From contig QNQO01000528.1 of NCBI GenBank assembly GCA_003290165.1, forward strand, positions 434,001 to 498,000: a stretch of DNA of 64,000 nucleotides. Direction: 5' to 3'. The notes beneath the pieces were generated by a model. The model saw nothing but the letters and a program-made list of their open reading frames with translations, did not search any database and had not been told where the DNA came from. The position numbers and the translations under genes are program-made. The first letter of the stretch is position 1; each line of letters opens with the position of its first letter. The stretch is from Berberis thunbergii (lineage: Eukaryota; Streptophyta; Magnoliopsida; Ranunculales; Berberidaceae). Shown here piece after piece: positions 36,829 through 49,375 of the stretch.

Positions 36829-39800
36829 ATGGCTAAAAAAGAGGAGGTTTCATCTGGCCAGGCAGTCTTGCTGGGTGCTTTAGCACCTGGTGTTAATGTA
36901 AGCGTCTTTACTTAACTTCAACTCTAAAAAATGATTTGATTTTGATTACACTACAATGGGTTTCATGCCAATTTGTTGTTTTGGGTGATTGGGGTTTCAG
37001 GCTCCAACATGGAATGTGATCAAAATTACATTTTTGACACTGGGTGTGTGCCTTGCTGCAATGCTTGGTCTGGCTTTCACTTCCAGTGACTCCACTATGA
37101 TCATTCATGTTATGTTGCTTGTTCTGATAACTGGGGTGCTCTTTTTCCTTCTCAGCAGGTATTATTTTTTTCTCCCAACTTAGTTGTGTATTATAATTGT
37201 GATTGGAAAAAGGAGTTGTCTGTGAGTTACCTTAACTATGAACATATGGTGGTTTTGAGTTAGGTTTAATGTTGTCAACCAAATAGAAAGGCATGAAGCT
37301 CATTGGTGATAATTTGTAAGAATTGCATATGGAAGATATAAATTAGAATTCAATGGTGAGTTAGGTTTAATGTTGTCAACCAAATAGAAAGGCATTAGGA
37401 GATCTATTTTTATTTTCTTTTGGTTAGAATTTCATAATATTAGAAACCCTCCCTTTTAAAATAAAGTCTTGTGTGCTCGCCTATTTGTATGAACGTGACG
37501 TACACACAGCTTTTCAATTGAATGCATAAAACTATGCGATTCTCAGCCCCAAACACCCTTTTCTGTCTCCTTGTTTAATAACTTTAGAATATCTACCTTT
37601 GTCAAATATACAACTTTAAGTATGCATATGCTTTCCTTGCTAGGCTTTAGCTAACTTACTGATTCTCCTGATAATCTGTTTTTTTTTCACACTTATTTGA
37701 CAATTTTATGACTTCTAATAAAAATTAATTCAAAACTCAATACTTGTTCAAATATGCAATTCAAGGATGCATGGGCACAGACATGGAAATGTATTCTACA
37801 ATTGAAAAACTAGAACTCGCCGACACAACATGTAAAACCTTACATTAATAACTCTACAATGAACATAACTAAACAAAAATAATAATTCAAAATGTATAAT
37901 CCATAAATATTTACTAGAATTGAACAAAAAATCGATCCAACTGATTGAACCGACTAATTCGGTCGGTTTAACTTTCAGTTCAGATGGGTTTCGGTTTCAA
38001 ATATTCATAAACTGTATATTCGATTTGGTTGACGGTTTCCTTACATTTGAAACTGATTGAAACCGTCTGATCGACTGATTGCAATAGAATGTGACTATTT
38101 TCAAATCGTACACCTAAAATATTAAATATCAAGTCAATGACAACTTTTTCTTACTTTAGGTATGATGTTGACAACTTTTATTAAATGGGCAACAACTTTT
38201 TATTACTTTAGGTATGATGCTAACAACTTTTATTAAATAAGCAACATTTTTTCTTGGGTAAGTAGCTATTGCTTTGTGTACGATGCTTTGGGTATAATCT
38301 AATGGAAAGGGGTAGGTAGCTATTGCTTTGGGTATGATGCTTTGGATATTGATCCCTTCGTCTCTTCACCAATCCTCTTAAACAAAAGCACCACGGCTTC
38401 AACTACTACAGCCGCAATCAAACCCACCACCACATCCAAGGGGGTGAATTGGAATTCCTCCATGAGTTCATCATCGGTGGTGTCGTGGTGCTTCTTGACT
38501 AGTTTCCTAGTGAGAACCGAAATGAGAGAAGAGGGAGATTTTGATGATTTAGTTTCAACATACCTCAGATTCATCAACAATTTCATGAATCAGAAGAGTA
38601 TGATCTTCTGATCATCATCATATTCGTGTTCTTGTTCTTCAACAATGTCAAAGCACAAGGACCACTACCAAGTACCGAAGACACTACCCATACCACCTAC
38701 CATACCATTTCTTGAGGGATTTTGATGAGAAGAATTGAATGAGAGAAGAGGAGATTTTTGATGATTTAGTTAATTTCCCTTGCTTTATCTGTAGCTTTCA
38801 GTTAGGTTAATTTTTAGATTTTTTAAAAAAATTTTATTTGCGAAAACCGAAATCAAAACCGACCAAGTCAGTTCGGTTTGGTTTGGCTCGGCTCGGTTTG
38901 TGACAAAAGCCAATTCGGTTTTTGATTCTTTCAAACCGATATATGCGGTTCGATTTTCAACCCTAATATCCACAAAGCTCATAAATCATAATTCACATCT
39001 CAAAAGTGGTTCATAAGTTTTGCACAACACACAAGTCATGGCATAGATAATTATAACCTAATAACATAACTGAAAAATCTCCATTCAAATCACATGAGAT
39101 ATCAACAAAACTCAAAAAAATTTGATTCCATCATGTATCTCATCCTACATTTAACTTACATAGTCATGATTTTTAATGGGTTGTAAACACTCCTCTAGCA
39201 CCTATTAAAAAAAACACTTGTACAATGAACACGGTGTCTGACTATAGTCAGACTTTCCCAACTCCTTGACCATATGTCTGACTCTTAATCAAACTTCCCC
39301 ACCCGTTGACCCTATGTACGATACATGTCAAAAATGTCTTGACGCTATGAGCTGGTATTAGGCCCAATTGGCCTGGCCTAGGGCTCCCACCTCAAAGAGA
39401 CACCAAAATTCATAGCAAGATAAATGGTTAAATTTTTTTTTCAATAGTCAATAAAACACATTTTAGAAAAAATTATAATCATTTTTCTTTGTTTCTTTTG
39501 GATTTTGGTGCCCCTTGGAGTTTGGCCCAAACTTAGGCTTCTATATTGAGAGGGTTGGTATTGGTTGGGAAGGCAATGTCTGAGAAACTAAAGTCAACTT
39601 TCTTCTTTCCTAATCTTTTTGAAACTGAGGATTTGAACTTCTACTTCTGCGATTGCCATAATATTTTTTTTCTTATCAATTTGACAAATACTAGAAAGAA
39701 ACTGTTGCAGTGATATTTTTCTTGTAGTGTGTATTTTGTTGATGTTCTTTCATAGTAATAGGATTTAGAGCCCGTGAAGGTTTCTTTTCCCCAGGGTATG

Positions 39801-42800
39801 TAGGCAATGGTGCAACACAATATATTACTATAATGATTGGTTTGTTAAGATAATGTTAAAAAATGTTCTTTTTTATATGGGGGTTGAACACAGAGTATAT
39901 TGATTTTACTCTGATAATCACATGCACTAGTGAAGTTCATATGCATATTGCAAGTCCTTGCAACTGGCCAAATCCACCACCTCCTCAATACCAGAGTTCA
40001 AATCCACCGCTGCACCACCACCTTGTAGATACACCACGTTCCTCCATTCAGTGCCACCCCCTCCATTTAGCCACCATCACAGCCTACACCACCTCGATTC
40101 CCTTATGAGCTAAGTCCGCGCTAGCAGGCTGTCATCTCCACAACCTCCGAGTAGGCCCACCACCTCCACCTCCTTCGTTCCTACCCACTACCATGATGAG
40201 ATCTTGTGCAACTCGTCGAAATGTGGGTAATTATGTTTATTGAAAGTTAATCAAAATGAAGGAGTTTTTAGACAAAAACAAGGTTCACTTTTTTCACCCA
40301 ATCTTATTTTATGCAAAGGATTTTTGGGAAATTCTATGATGAAATATTTATTATGACACACTTGTATGCTGCAATTACTCTGACAACCACTTGAACTAGT
40401 GAAGTTCATATGCATATTGCTAGTCGTTGCAACTGGCCAAATCCACCACCTCCTATTGAGGATAACACCGGTCAGATCCACCACTGCACCACCACCTTGC
40501 AGATGCACCATGTTCCTTCATTCAGCACCACCCCCTCCATTTAGCCACCATCACAGCAAAAACCACCCCGATTCCCTTATGAGCTAGGTCTGTGCTAGCA
40601 GGTTGCCATCTCTACTACCTCCGATTAGATCCACCGCCGACCACCGCTTCCACCTCCACTTCATTCATACCCATTATCAGGATGAGATCTTCTTGTGCAA
40701 CTCATCAAAATATGGGTAATTATGTCTATTTATAGTTAATCAAAATGAAGGAGTTTTTGACAGTTCTTTGATGAAATATTTATTATGACACAATAACTCA
40801 TGTAATCAACCAATCATAAAAGCCACTTATATAATACTGCTCTAATTGATACGAAACATGTCGTGAGGTCTCTTGTGTAGCACGATCATTTGTGTCTTCA
40901 AGATCATAAACTGGTTTGGAGGGCACTACATTTTCAATGCAAGTATAAAAGCCCTTCATAATTTCATGTTCTTCTACAGTTGGACTACTATAGAAAAAAC
41001 CCGAATCTAGAAAGTTGCATGCAATTGCCTTTGAACTTGTAAATCCCGTCTTAATGCAAAAATACTACTACAATTGGCTTCATTTACATGGATTGATGTT
41101 GTAACACATTTTCAGTCTTATCCATTGCCTCGTGGATGTATACTATTGAGGGTTTTTCTTATTATCTGCGAATATGAGGATCTAATAAGAAGAGTAACTC
41201 ACTTTTATGGGACTCCACAAACCCATCTGAATGAGATTGTTTCATTCTTGAAATGGGATTGCTTATACCCTTTTTTAGGATACATTATGAGGGAATGGAT
41301 AGGTCTAAAGCTGTAATCAAGGCATCATTCCATATATTTATTCTATATAAATGTTTTTGCAACACCTATAAAGGTAGATGTGACTAACATAGACCCTTTG
41401 CATCTGGTGGCTATTTTCGATATTTGGAGCTGCTCTGTAGCAATCCCAACATGGAAGAAATAAAAAGGAGTTAGAAGGGTTGTAATACTTGCATTGAAAA
41501 GATGTTACCTTCCAAGATACATACTCAACCTCGAACCACTAATTACACGAGCTACAAAACAATCAAACAACAAGGGCGCTAGAAGAGTTTTAGAGCATAA
41601 CTATTTTTCCTGAGTGCAAAATTGTTGTTTGATTGTTTGTAGCCCATGTTACTAGTCGTTTGAGGTTGAGCTACAAGCGAGCATAGAGCATGTTTGAGAC
41701 CAATTTTGCAATATCGTACCGAACAAAAATATCACTATCGATTACACGAGTTAGTTAACTTATTAACTGTATTTTTGGAAATAGATTCTCAATTGGTTTA
41801 TCCTTTTATTTCTAAATGAGTTTTGTGATTGCTTGCAAATAGTTGCAATAAAACGTATTCAACTTAACACTCTTTGTGATTGTGAGTGTATTTAAATCAA
41901 GGTTTAAATGCGGAGGCGTGATACAAGGCTTTCTTTTTGGAAAATCGTGAATGTGCAAGTTTCAATGCGTCAAGCGTAAGCCTTTTGAAAAATTTTATTT
42001 TTAAAATATAAAAAAAGTGAAAAAATGCAATTCATAACCAAAAAAAATAAAAATTTGATAATTCCACTTGATGTGGCTGTGTTGGTGGTAATGGGGTTAC
42101 TTTGTTGTTGTCTTCAACCACCATTGCATAAGAGGTCATGAACTGAGGTTGTTTGGAACAAACGACCAGTGTAGTTAAGGCGTTGAGGCGGCGGGGAGGC
42201 GGACGAGCTTGAAAATGCCTTAGAGGCGAGGCGGACGCCTCACTTCACTGAGACGGTCTTTAACGTTTTTTAAAGATTTTTATTATAATAAATTGAAATA
42301 CATTTAGATAAGTAATATTCATCATCATTTTGATAACTTGCATATGCTACAAAAAGTCATACAACTATTTAGAATTGAAATGGAAACATAATAAAGTTGC
42401 ACAGCATAGCAAAAAGATGCACTACATAAGTGTACTTAACTTGCCTATCCACTAAATCACTAAAAAAGAAACAAACAAGAAAAACATCAAAGCATAATGT
42501 AAACTAGTTCATCAACTTCTCGTTGGTTTAACTTTGAAAATTTGAAACAGTGTTTAGAAAATTGCAATTTGGTGAGGCATCGCCCAGCAGGTCTCATTGG
42601 TTTAACTTTGAAAATTTGTACCAAATTTCAATCCATATGCTGAAATATTACGATCCATACATTGAAATATTACGTATTATTGTTTATTGTGAAGAAAAAA
42701 ACGCAGTAGAACATATCATATAAAAAAAAGGAGCATAACAGATCATATAAAAAAAATGGAACAAATCATTGAAAAAAAGAGTAGAACAGATGATATAAAA

Positions 42801-45800
42801 AAGGAGTAGAATAGATCATATAAAAAAAAGGCAGTAGAACAAATCATATAAAAAAAACACATGAAGGAGGGGAAGAAGAAGAGGAAGGAGGAGGAAGAAG
42901 AGAGGAAACATACCTGATATGAAAGAAGCAACACCTAATTTGAAGGAGAGGAATCTGATTAGAAGGAGAAGAACACACACAGCAACAACAATAGCCCCCA
43001 AGGAGTCGTTCTCTTGTCTAAAACTCTAAATACCCCCCTCTTAACCTTAAAAGACAAGTGGGCTGCAATAGGCTTTTGGTTTTTAAGCTGTAAATGGCCT
43101 GAGGCGGTTCGAGGCGGACGCCTCACTTCACCACTTCGCCTTGCATCATTTTGAGGCGTCTCTTTGCCAAAACACCTCGAGGCGCGCCTAGGCGTCCGCC
43201 TTAACAACACTGTAGACGACTAACATTAATCAACACTGTTCGTAACAAAGAGAATAGACGGAAAGGAAGGGAAGAGAAAGAGCTCTTCAAAACTACCTCA
43301 GCTCATGATTTTGAAGTGTAAACATAAATAAAATGGGGGGAAAAGGAAGGGAAGAGAAGGATGAGGGAAAAGAAAGAAAGAAAGAAAACACACCTGACTT
43401 ATTAGAAGAAATCAACTGTTTTGCATAGCAGTTTGATCAATTTGGACTTTTGGAGAAGAGCATGTTGAACTGTTGAAGGCTCGATCAATTTGCTCCTTTG
43501 GAGAGAATGAGAGGATGTGGCTAGCGGTGAATTGGAGCCATATGGTTCTAGACCAAAAGCGCACGCTTCGTTCAAAAGTGAAGGCAAAGCTAAATGCACC
43601 ATGAGAGGAAGGTTCTGTCTTAGAGATGAAGAGGCATGCACCAGAAGTTGAACCTAATGCAAGGAAGAATAAGAAAATAGTGATAACAATGGGGTGGAGG
43701 AAGATGATGCACTGTCTGATTAATATGATTGAGAATTGAGATTTTGAAACTTGTTTCTCACTTGAGTTAGACAATGAGTTTGATTTGTTTAGTTGGTGGT
43801 CATGAACATGTACTTGTTACAACTTGCAATAAAGTATGTTGTTTCTTAATGGTTTGTTGGATGCTGTTTTGATAATGCTAGTGATGTTTGAAAAACTTCA
43901 CCTAGTTTCACTTTCCATTCTTTAGCTTTTATCTTTGTGCAATTAATATTGGGTCATTGACATGTTTATAAATTAGAAAAATATTTTATGACTTATCGAA
44001 AAGATAATCATTCTTGTAATGTTTCATTTCTATCATTTTTTTCATTTGTTTTTTAACTGTGCCTCACTTCAGTCAGGCACGTACCAAGCTTTGCACCTGT
44101 GTTTCAAATAGAGTATTGCACACCTTAACTACCTAGGTTCCCTATTTCCAAATTACTCAAGAAATGGCTCTCGGGACCCCATGCCATAACCATACTGCCA
44201 GGGAATTAAGAGTTTCCCTCTTTTAATCTACATCCACTGTTCAAAGTACCATTAGCTGCTCATTAACTTTGAATTTAGGAAGGTGTGTTTATTCCCAGCG
44301 TGAAATTATCTCGCTAGAATGTTTATTTCGAGATTTTAGGTTTCCAGAAGTAACCCAAATTCGTTGCACCTCCCTCAGTTTTTCACAATCTCCCAGATAG
44401 GAAGGAGCAAGATTCATCTGTCTAGAATGAATCGGTACTAGGTTATCAACCAACTAGTAGAGCAAATAAAGCATGAGTTACTTTTAATGGCCATTTGGAT
44501 CTCTGGAGCATGATAACTGAAGGGCTCCAGCTCAGGCTACTAAATATCTCCTATTAATGCATGTGCTCATGGAGGACTGAGGACGTATGTTTCCAATTCC
44601 TTTTGTACGTATTATTGAAAAGTTGTATTTCCCTGCTTTGACGGCAAAAAATGGCTAACCAGCAAGAATGTTGAAATTTCATGAGGCTTCAGCTGTGGTT
44701 GTCCCTTTGTATCCCTTCTCGCTGGATTGCAATTTGGCTGCAAATGATTGTGGTGGTTCTCCAACAGGGCAATCTCTAGAGTCTAATCCAATGAAGGGCA
44801 ACTCGATTTGGGACCGAAATTAATGGTGTGGTGTGACATATTTGGAACGATAAATTTGAGGATCTTTGAAGGATGTAAATCAGACCCCCAACAATTTAGC
44901 AGAGCTGTCAAGAATAAGGTTTGGTACTGGGGTATGACTGAGGGCATACTAGTCTATTCCAAATATTCCTGAACTAACCAGGTTTTTCTCAACTGCCTTT
45001 ATTTTAATGCAAATACTGATCTGTCTTTAATGCGCGCTTTTTTAAAAACTACTTGCCTAGGTTGATTCTCTGCCTCAAGCACAAACATCAGACATATGAG
45101 TCTTGCTATTACCTATCTTTTAACACTGCCTCTTACCTATCTTTTAAAGATTCTTATCTCATTATCAGCTTCAAAATTATGTGAAACAAAGCTGGCTAGG
45201 CTAAGGAAGTCTGCAAGAGTACAAGAGTACATACTCAAATACTTTTAAGTTACTTTCTCGGTTATATTGCAATACAAACGATAACAAAAAGTTGGAAGTC
45301 TTACAGTTCATGTATTTTACCTCACCAATGCAACATGTATGTAGAAAGAGACAGGAATAGCATGCCAATCTCATTTCATCATATGCTCAACCTTGACGAT
45401 GGAGGGGTCTATTGTCTATCCTCCCCCATCTTACATCCATGTGATACTTTCCCTATCTTTGTTAATGCTAAAGGGACAGCTACTTTGAGGAATACACTGC
45501 ATGGTGATTTGATGTACCTATATTAAGAGCCATGTGACAGTGCAGTAATAGGGGATCTGGAATAGTTGCTATATTTAGCAAGGTAGTAGCACCTCCAGAC
45601 CAAACCTCATGGCAACCATATCATTTTGCCCCCCTAGTGTGAAGTGTATTGCACATGCCATAGGATCATCTAGAGAACAATTGCAAAAGTGCTAGAGCTA
45701 CAAAATCATCACTATATTGGCACCTGCATCATAACAACCACTATATTGCAATCATCGCTAACAACCAAGAACCACCATGGTGTTTGACTCCCCCCTGCCG

Positions 45801-47218
45801 TTGCGGGAACCACCACTATTGTGAAACCACCCTGTCACACTTTTGCCATGAGAGTTGCCACTATGTTGTTACTGATATTAGGATTGCCCAAACCATTAAC
45901 ATCTATCACCACCAACATCGTTATTCATGTCCTTCATTGTCATGCCATTGAACCCAATGCCACCACTAACACAAACAACTCTGCTGACACAACATTTACC
46001 ATGGCCATTACAACAACTCTCAATGCTTAACCACTTAAGGGACGTGCAATGAACTAGTGTAGTTAAGGCGATCGCCTAGGCGCGTCTCAAGGCGTTTTTA
46101 CAAAATTCCGCCTTAAAGTGAGACAATGCCGTGCGGTAAAATGAGGCGTTCGCCTCGGACCGCCTTACCCTAAAAATGGTTGTAGCCAGCCCAATTGCAG
46201 TAAAAGGATGTTGGAACCCACTCTATAATGTTTCTTGGTGTAATATTTGATTAAAAAATAATAAAAAAATAAAACAAGATAAAACGTTTTTAAGTTTTGA
46301 TAAATTTGTCACACCTTTTTTATTTTTATTTTTTGGAGAATGTTTATCATGTTTTGATCAGTCTGTGATCAACATCAATCTTAATTTTTATAGCATAGTT
46401 CAATAATTTTTATGCTTTTGGAATACCAATAGTGATCATATTTGTGGATTTTTACCAATCATTCTATCAATTTCTTCTTACAAATGCTCAATATTTTCAA
46501 GTTCTATTCTTTCAAGATTGTTGATTTTTAATAATTTAGTGGATGTTTGCAAGTTACTTGACACTTTAAGTAGTGCATATTTTCGCTATGCTATACAACT
46601 TTATTATATTTCCATTTCAATTCTAGGTAGTTGTGTCATTTTTTGTACATATTTGCTTATGATACTTATCAAAATGATGTATGCTGCTATGCTGATATGT
46701 TTTAATTTATTATAAAAAATGTTAAAAAAATTTCACTTCAGTGAGGTGTCCTCGCTTTACGCTTCGGGCGTTTTCAGGCCCATCCGCCTCGCCTTCGCCT
46801 CAACGCCTTAGCTACAATGCAATAAACTACTACCAGCACCAACACACGCTACTATCATTTTGAATATTAGATGCACAAAACAAGCCACTGAAAAGAATGC
46901 AAACAAACACATTTTCTGCAAATATTCTACCCTAGAAAGATGGAATGCAAACAAAAACATTTTCTGCAAATATTCTACCTAGAAAGATTTTTTGTGTAGC
47001 ATTTGTTTCCTTTTTTCAATGCAGATTACCTATCAAAGTCTGTCCTCACACTAGAAGCGTTTGAGCAAAATTTTTCTATGGAGATTTCCTCACTCTTTTT
47101 TTTATGCATTTTTTTTTTTTGCAGTTTTCTAGCAGAGACAGGTTTGGTATCAGTGGAGCACCAAATGCAGGAGATGGGCCTAGCATCAAAAGATGCCGAA
47201 CCAAGCAAAGACAGATAG
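36829..47218 (+). CDS. VMA21-like V-ATPase assembly membrane protein, 10-kb intron
   Basis: Three exons, 36829-36897, 37001-37158 and 47125-47218, join to 321 nt (106 aa) with GT-AG splice sites and matching phases (AG at the end of exon 2 plus T at the start of exon 3 gives Ser). The N-terminus MAKKEEVSSGQ leads to LLGALAPGVNAPTWN. Two hydrophobic helices follow (about residues 30-47 and 55-72) on either side of SSDST. The C-terminal cytosolic tail reads FLAETGLVSVEHQMQEMGL. VMA21 proteins sit in the endoplasmic reticulum and help assemble the Vo sector of the V-ATPase. Intron 2 is 9966 bp and holds three hAT elements and a 468-bp tandem duplication. Exon 3 fits only as the end of this gene, so the coding gene looks intact. 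Confidence 0.85.
37257..37395 (+). repeat. Short direct repeat in intron 2
   Basis: A 38-bp segment containing TTAGGTTTAATGTTGTCAAC occurs at 37257-37294 and 37358-37395, 101 bp apart, almost identical. Confidence 0.8.
37915..38965. mobile_element. Non-autonomous hAT element in VMA21-like intron
   Basis: The left end TAGAATTGAA and the complement of the right end TAGGGTTGAA are imperfect inverted ends. Subterminal regions are rich in CGGTTTGG-type repeats on both sides. Flanks ATATTTAC (37907-37914) and ATATCCAC (38966-38973) match at 6 of 8 bases, the differences being C/T transitions expected of an old insertion. It is 1051 bp without transposase. The frames at 38320-38611 were not recognised. 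Confidence 0.65.
39908..40792 (+). repeat. 468-bp head-to-tail tandem duplication
   Basis: Copy 1 is 39908-40375 and copy 2 is 40376-40792. Shared landmarks are CACTAGTGAAGTTCATATG (CACTTGAACTAG in copy 2), CAACTGGCCAAATCCACCAC, CCCCCTCCATTTAGCCACC and TTAATCAAAATGAAGGAG. Copy 2 lacks about 50 bp near its end. The CCACC-rich middle looks like a decayed Pro/His-rich coding stretch, but no protein family could be assigned. Confidence 0.8.
42167..43212. mobile_element. hAT element, GTTAAGGCG family, copy 1
   Basis: The left end CAGTGTAGTTAAGGCG and the complement of the right end CAGTGTTGTTAAGGCG are inverted repeats (15 of 16). GAGGCGGACGCCTCACTTCA occurs near both ends. Flanks CAAACGAC (42159-42166) and TAGACGAC (43213-43220) match at 6 of 8. 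The middle has a run of degenerate units of about 28 bp (AGTAGAACAGATCATATAAA type, 42707-42860). There is no transposase. Confidence 0.78.
43213..46054 (+). other. Intron 2 sequence between the two hAT elements
   Basis: No gene was recognised. A minus-strand frame at 43412-43774 begins with a hydrophobic segment but has no identifiable domain. 41890-42010 and 44045-44120 share a CAAGGCTTT / TGCACCTGTG flavour of another decayed repeat around the copy-1 element. Confidence 0.4.
46055..46819. mobile_element. hAT element, GTTAAGGCG family, copy 2
   Basis: The left end TAGTGTAGTTAAGGCG and the complement of the right end CATTGTAGCTAAGGCG belong to the same family as 42167-43212. Flanks CAATGAAC (46047-46054) and CAATAAAC (46820-46827) match at 7 of 8. 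At 765 bp with different internal sequence, it ends about 300 bp before exon 3 of the VMA21-like gene. Confidence 0.78.
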
Positions 47219-47448
47219 TCTACCTGTGTTAGGGTCGTAGCATTCAAATCGAAGGAGTCACGACTTTCATAGAAGACAATTAAAAGGGTCATTCTTATTT
47301 TTACATTTGAAGGAGCATTACACATACAATTTTGCTTATGCATGCTACAAAGGAGAAGTTGAAGTACAAAAAATCGTAAAAAGCAAATAGCCAGAGATGG
47401 CTACATTATTGTAACACTAACGACAATTGGATGGAGTGCTCACATTCA

Positions 47449-47544
47449 TCAGTCTCCCTTCGGCTCCTTCTCTTTTGACTTGCTCGTCTTTGGCTTCATG
47501 AAGCAGAAACACGCGCAGCAAGGACACTGAAACAAGAACTTCAT
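47449..47544 (-). CDS. Small Cys-rich peptide (31 aa), unrecognised
   Basis: The minus-strand ATG at 47544 opens a 31-codon frame. Residues 1-6 are MKFLFQ, followed by a cysteine cluster CPCCACFC (residues 7-14), FMKPK, and a Lys/Glu/Ser-rich hydrophilic tail ending KGD before TGA. The ATG has a leader of about 50-80 bases and a TATA-like ATATAAAT (47623-47630) upstream on the same strand. The cysteine block could be S-acylated or bind metal. It lies tail-to-tail with the VMA21-like gene, 231 bp from its stop codon. I do not know a named family; the compact composition and promoter make it more than chance, but it is unproven. Confidence 0.45.
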   Translation of the reverse strand: MKFLFQCPCCACFCFMKPKTSKSKEKEPKGD

Positions 47545-47622
47545 TACTTTCTTCTCTGATCGCAGATTCGCGAACTCAATTCACTCACTATGTATAGAGA
47601 AGATAAGTCCAATTGTCCTTCC

Positions 47623-47630
47623 ATTTATAT
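47623..47630 (-). promoter_or_regulatory. TATA-like box for small Cys-rich ORF
   Basis: ATATAAAT on the minus strand, about 79 bp before the ATG at 47544. Confidence 0.4.
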
Positions 47631-47639
47631 CATACCTTG

Positions 47640-49375
47640 GATTCCATTTCAATCGCTTTCAGTAAAGAAGATGTCAATCCATCCAGCTCTGCAAAGGGTG
47701 GGATTGTGGGTCTGGCAACAATGAAGGTCATTGGTTCATCTCATATGCTTTACTTTGTGTGTCATGTTGGCCATTAAAGGTAAAAGTTAGCTCTTTTATT
47801 TTTCAAAATTTTTTAAAATTCCTGGATTGCCCATCAACAAAGTCTATTCCAAGTGGGTAAGTTTTCTTGATTCTTTTGCTGAAAACCAATCAAAAAAAAA
47901 AACTTCATGGGTGGATAATTAGGATACCAAGACTAACAGGACATGATAATAATGATTCATGTGATGATACATTGACATTGCACCTAATTGGATGCATTTT
48001 TGGTGTTTTCTCGACTTTGGGGGGCCCTATATTTCCTTTCCTCTCAATTATATAACTTTAGGTGGAATCAAGCTGTAAACTTGCCTTTTAACCTAGTGAA
48101 TGACTTTCAAGCCTTACAATTATTTGAGTAGGTATAACATATCCAATGGGTAAATACTTGTCTAATAATTAGTCAAATATGACAGCTTTGAGTTTCTATT
48201 CAAACAATGGTGTTTGGTTCAATGTGAATGGTGATGGTGTTTTTTGCCTATTAGTTTGATTGATATCTATCCTCGGCAGATTTGAGAGTGATATTCATTT
48301 GAATGCAGGGCTGTTTAGTTCTTGTGGAAAGAACTAGTTTTTTCATGACAGAAAATTCATAGAATTGCCATTGTAGCTTAACTGGAGAGCTCTTTGAATT
48401 AGCTTTTTTTTTTTCTATCAGACCATCAATGATTTTGCCCAAGTTATGAAAATGAGGGATTTAGCAAGAGGCCATCGATTTGAAATGGATTTTACGCCCT
48501 TCGAAACGAATCCCTACTGGCCTAAAGGGTTTTAGCTTTTGCAAGGCCCTAAAAGTACTTTGTTGCTTGGTACAAACATAAAATTTGATGAATAAAACTT
48601 TATGCTTCCTCTTTTTTTTCTTTTTTTTTTTTGTTTTTATCAAGGTAGCTAAAGGGCTAAAAGCCTAAAACCCTTTTGCATTCTGCAATTGGTTTTGAGG
48701 CAGCTCAATTTTGAAGTCATTTACTGATGAACGAACATAAGGATGTGATTAGCCATAGGTCAGCTTCACAAGTCATGCTGAACTCACACCTCAGGAAAGG
48801 GTTAGGATGGAATGGCATCAATTAATTCCTATGAAAGAATCTCCTCTATGGTTGGGTTCAGTGCTTTTGGTGTTTATCATCTGTAGATTTAGCGATTTAC
48901 CATGCATGTTGGGTTGGTAAAGAGATAGGTTCACACATTTTCAATGGATTTAGCCGTCTGCAGCATGTTTGTTACTATAATAAAGTCCATGTTCAGATGG
49001 ATTATGATTCTGGACCCTCTGCGGGATGCAATTTCATCACCCTCATATCTTTTGGAGGAACCCCTCTCTAATCCTTTTAGTTTCAAAAAACATGTATGCA
49101 ATTACAATGGATTCAGTATTAGAGAAATGTGTGGTTTATCGACTAATAGTGTTATACAGATGCTACACTGAAAGAAAACATGACACATTTTCGTCACTTC
49201 TTTTTCTGTTTCCTTTTCTTTTTTAATAGTAGTAATGCCTAAAAGCAGGAGGTGGGGAGGTGGAATCACTAATTCTTTGATTTAGCAGGTGTTTGATTGT
49301 TTGCTGTTCTGAAACAAGTTTGATGTAGTCTTTTTTCGCTTTCTGCTTTGACCTAATTTTGTTGATCTGTTGACC
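47640..49375. other. Intergenic, no gene seen
   Basis: A+T-rich DNA with poly(T) runs (48409-48415 and 48610-48632) and a short pair of inverted AAAGGGCTAAAAGCC / GGGTTTTAGC motifs (48520-48680). No supported gene. Confidence 0.5.

Noticed and set aside
38320..38611. Overlapping frames inside the hAT at 37915-38965
   Set aside because: Neither strand gives a known domain; a captured fragment is possible but unsupported.
42707..42860. CRISPR-like spaced repeats
   Set aside because: These are degenerate A-rich tandem units of about 28 bp inside a plant hAT element, without conserved repeats separated by unique spacers.
43412..43774. Minus-strand 120-aa frame with hydrophobic N-terminus
   Set aside because: It is a single hydrophobic segment without family features, in intron 2 of the VMA21-like gene.
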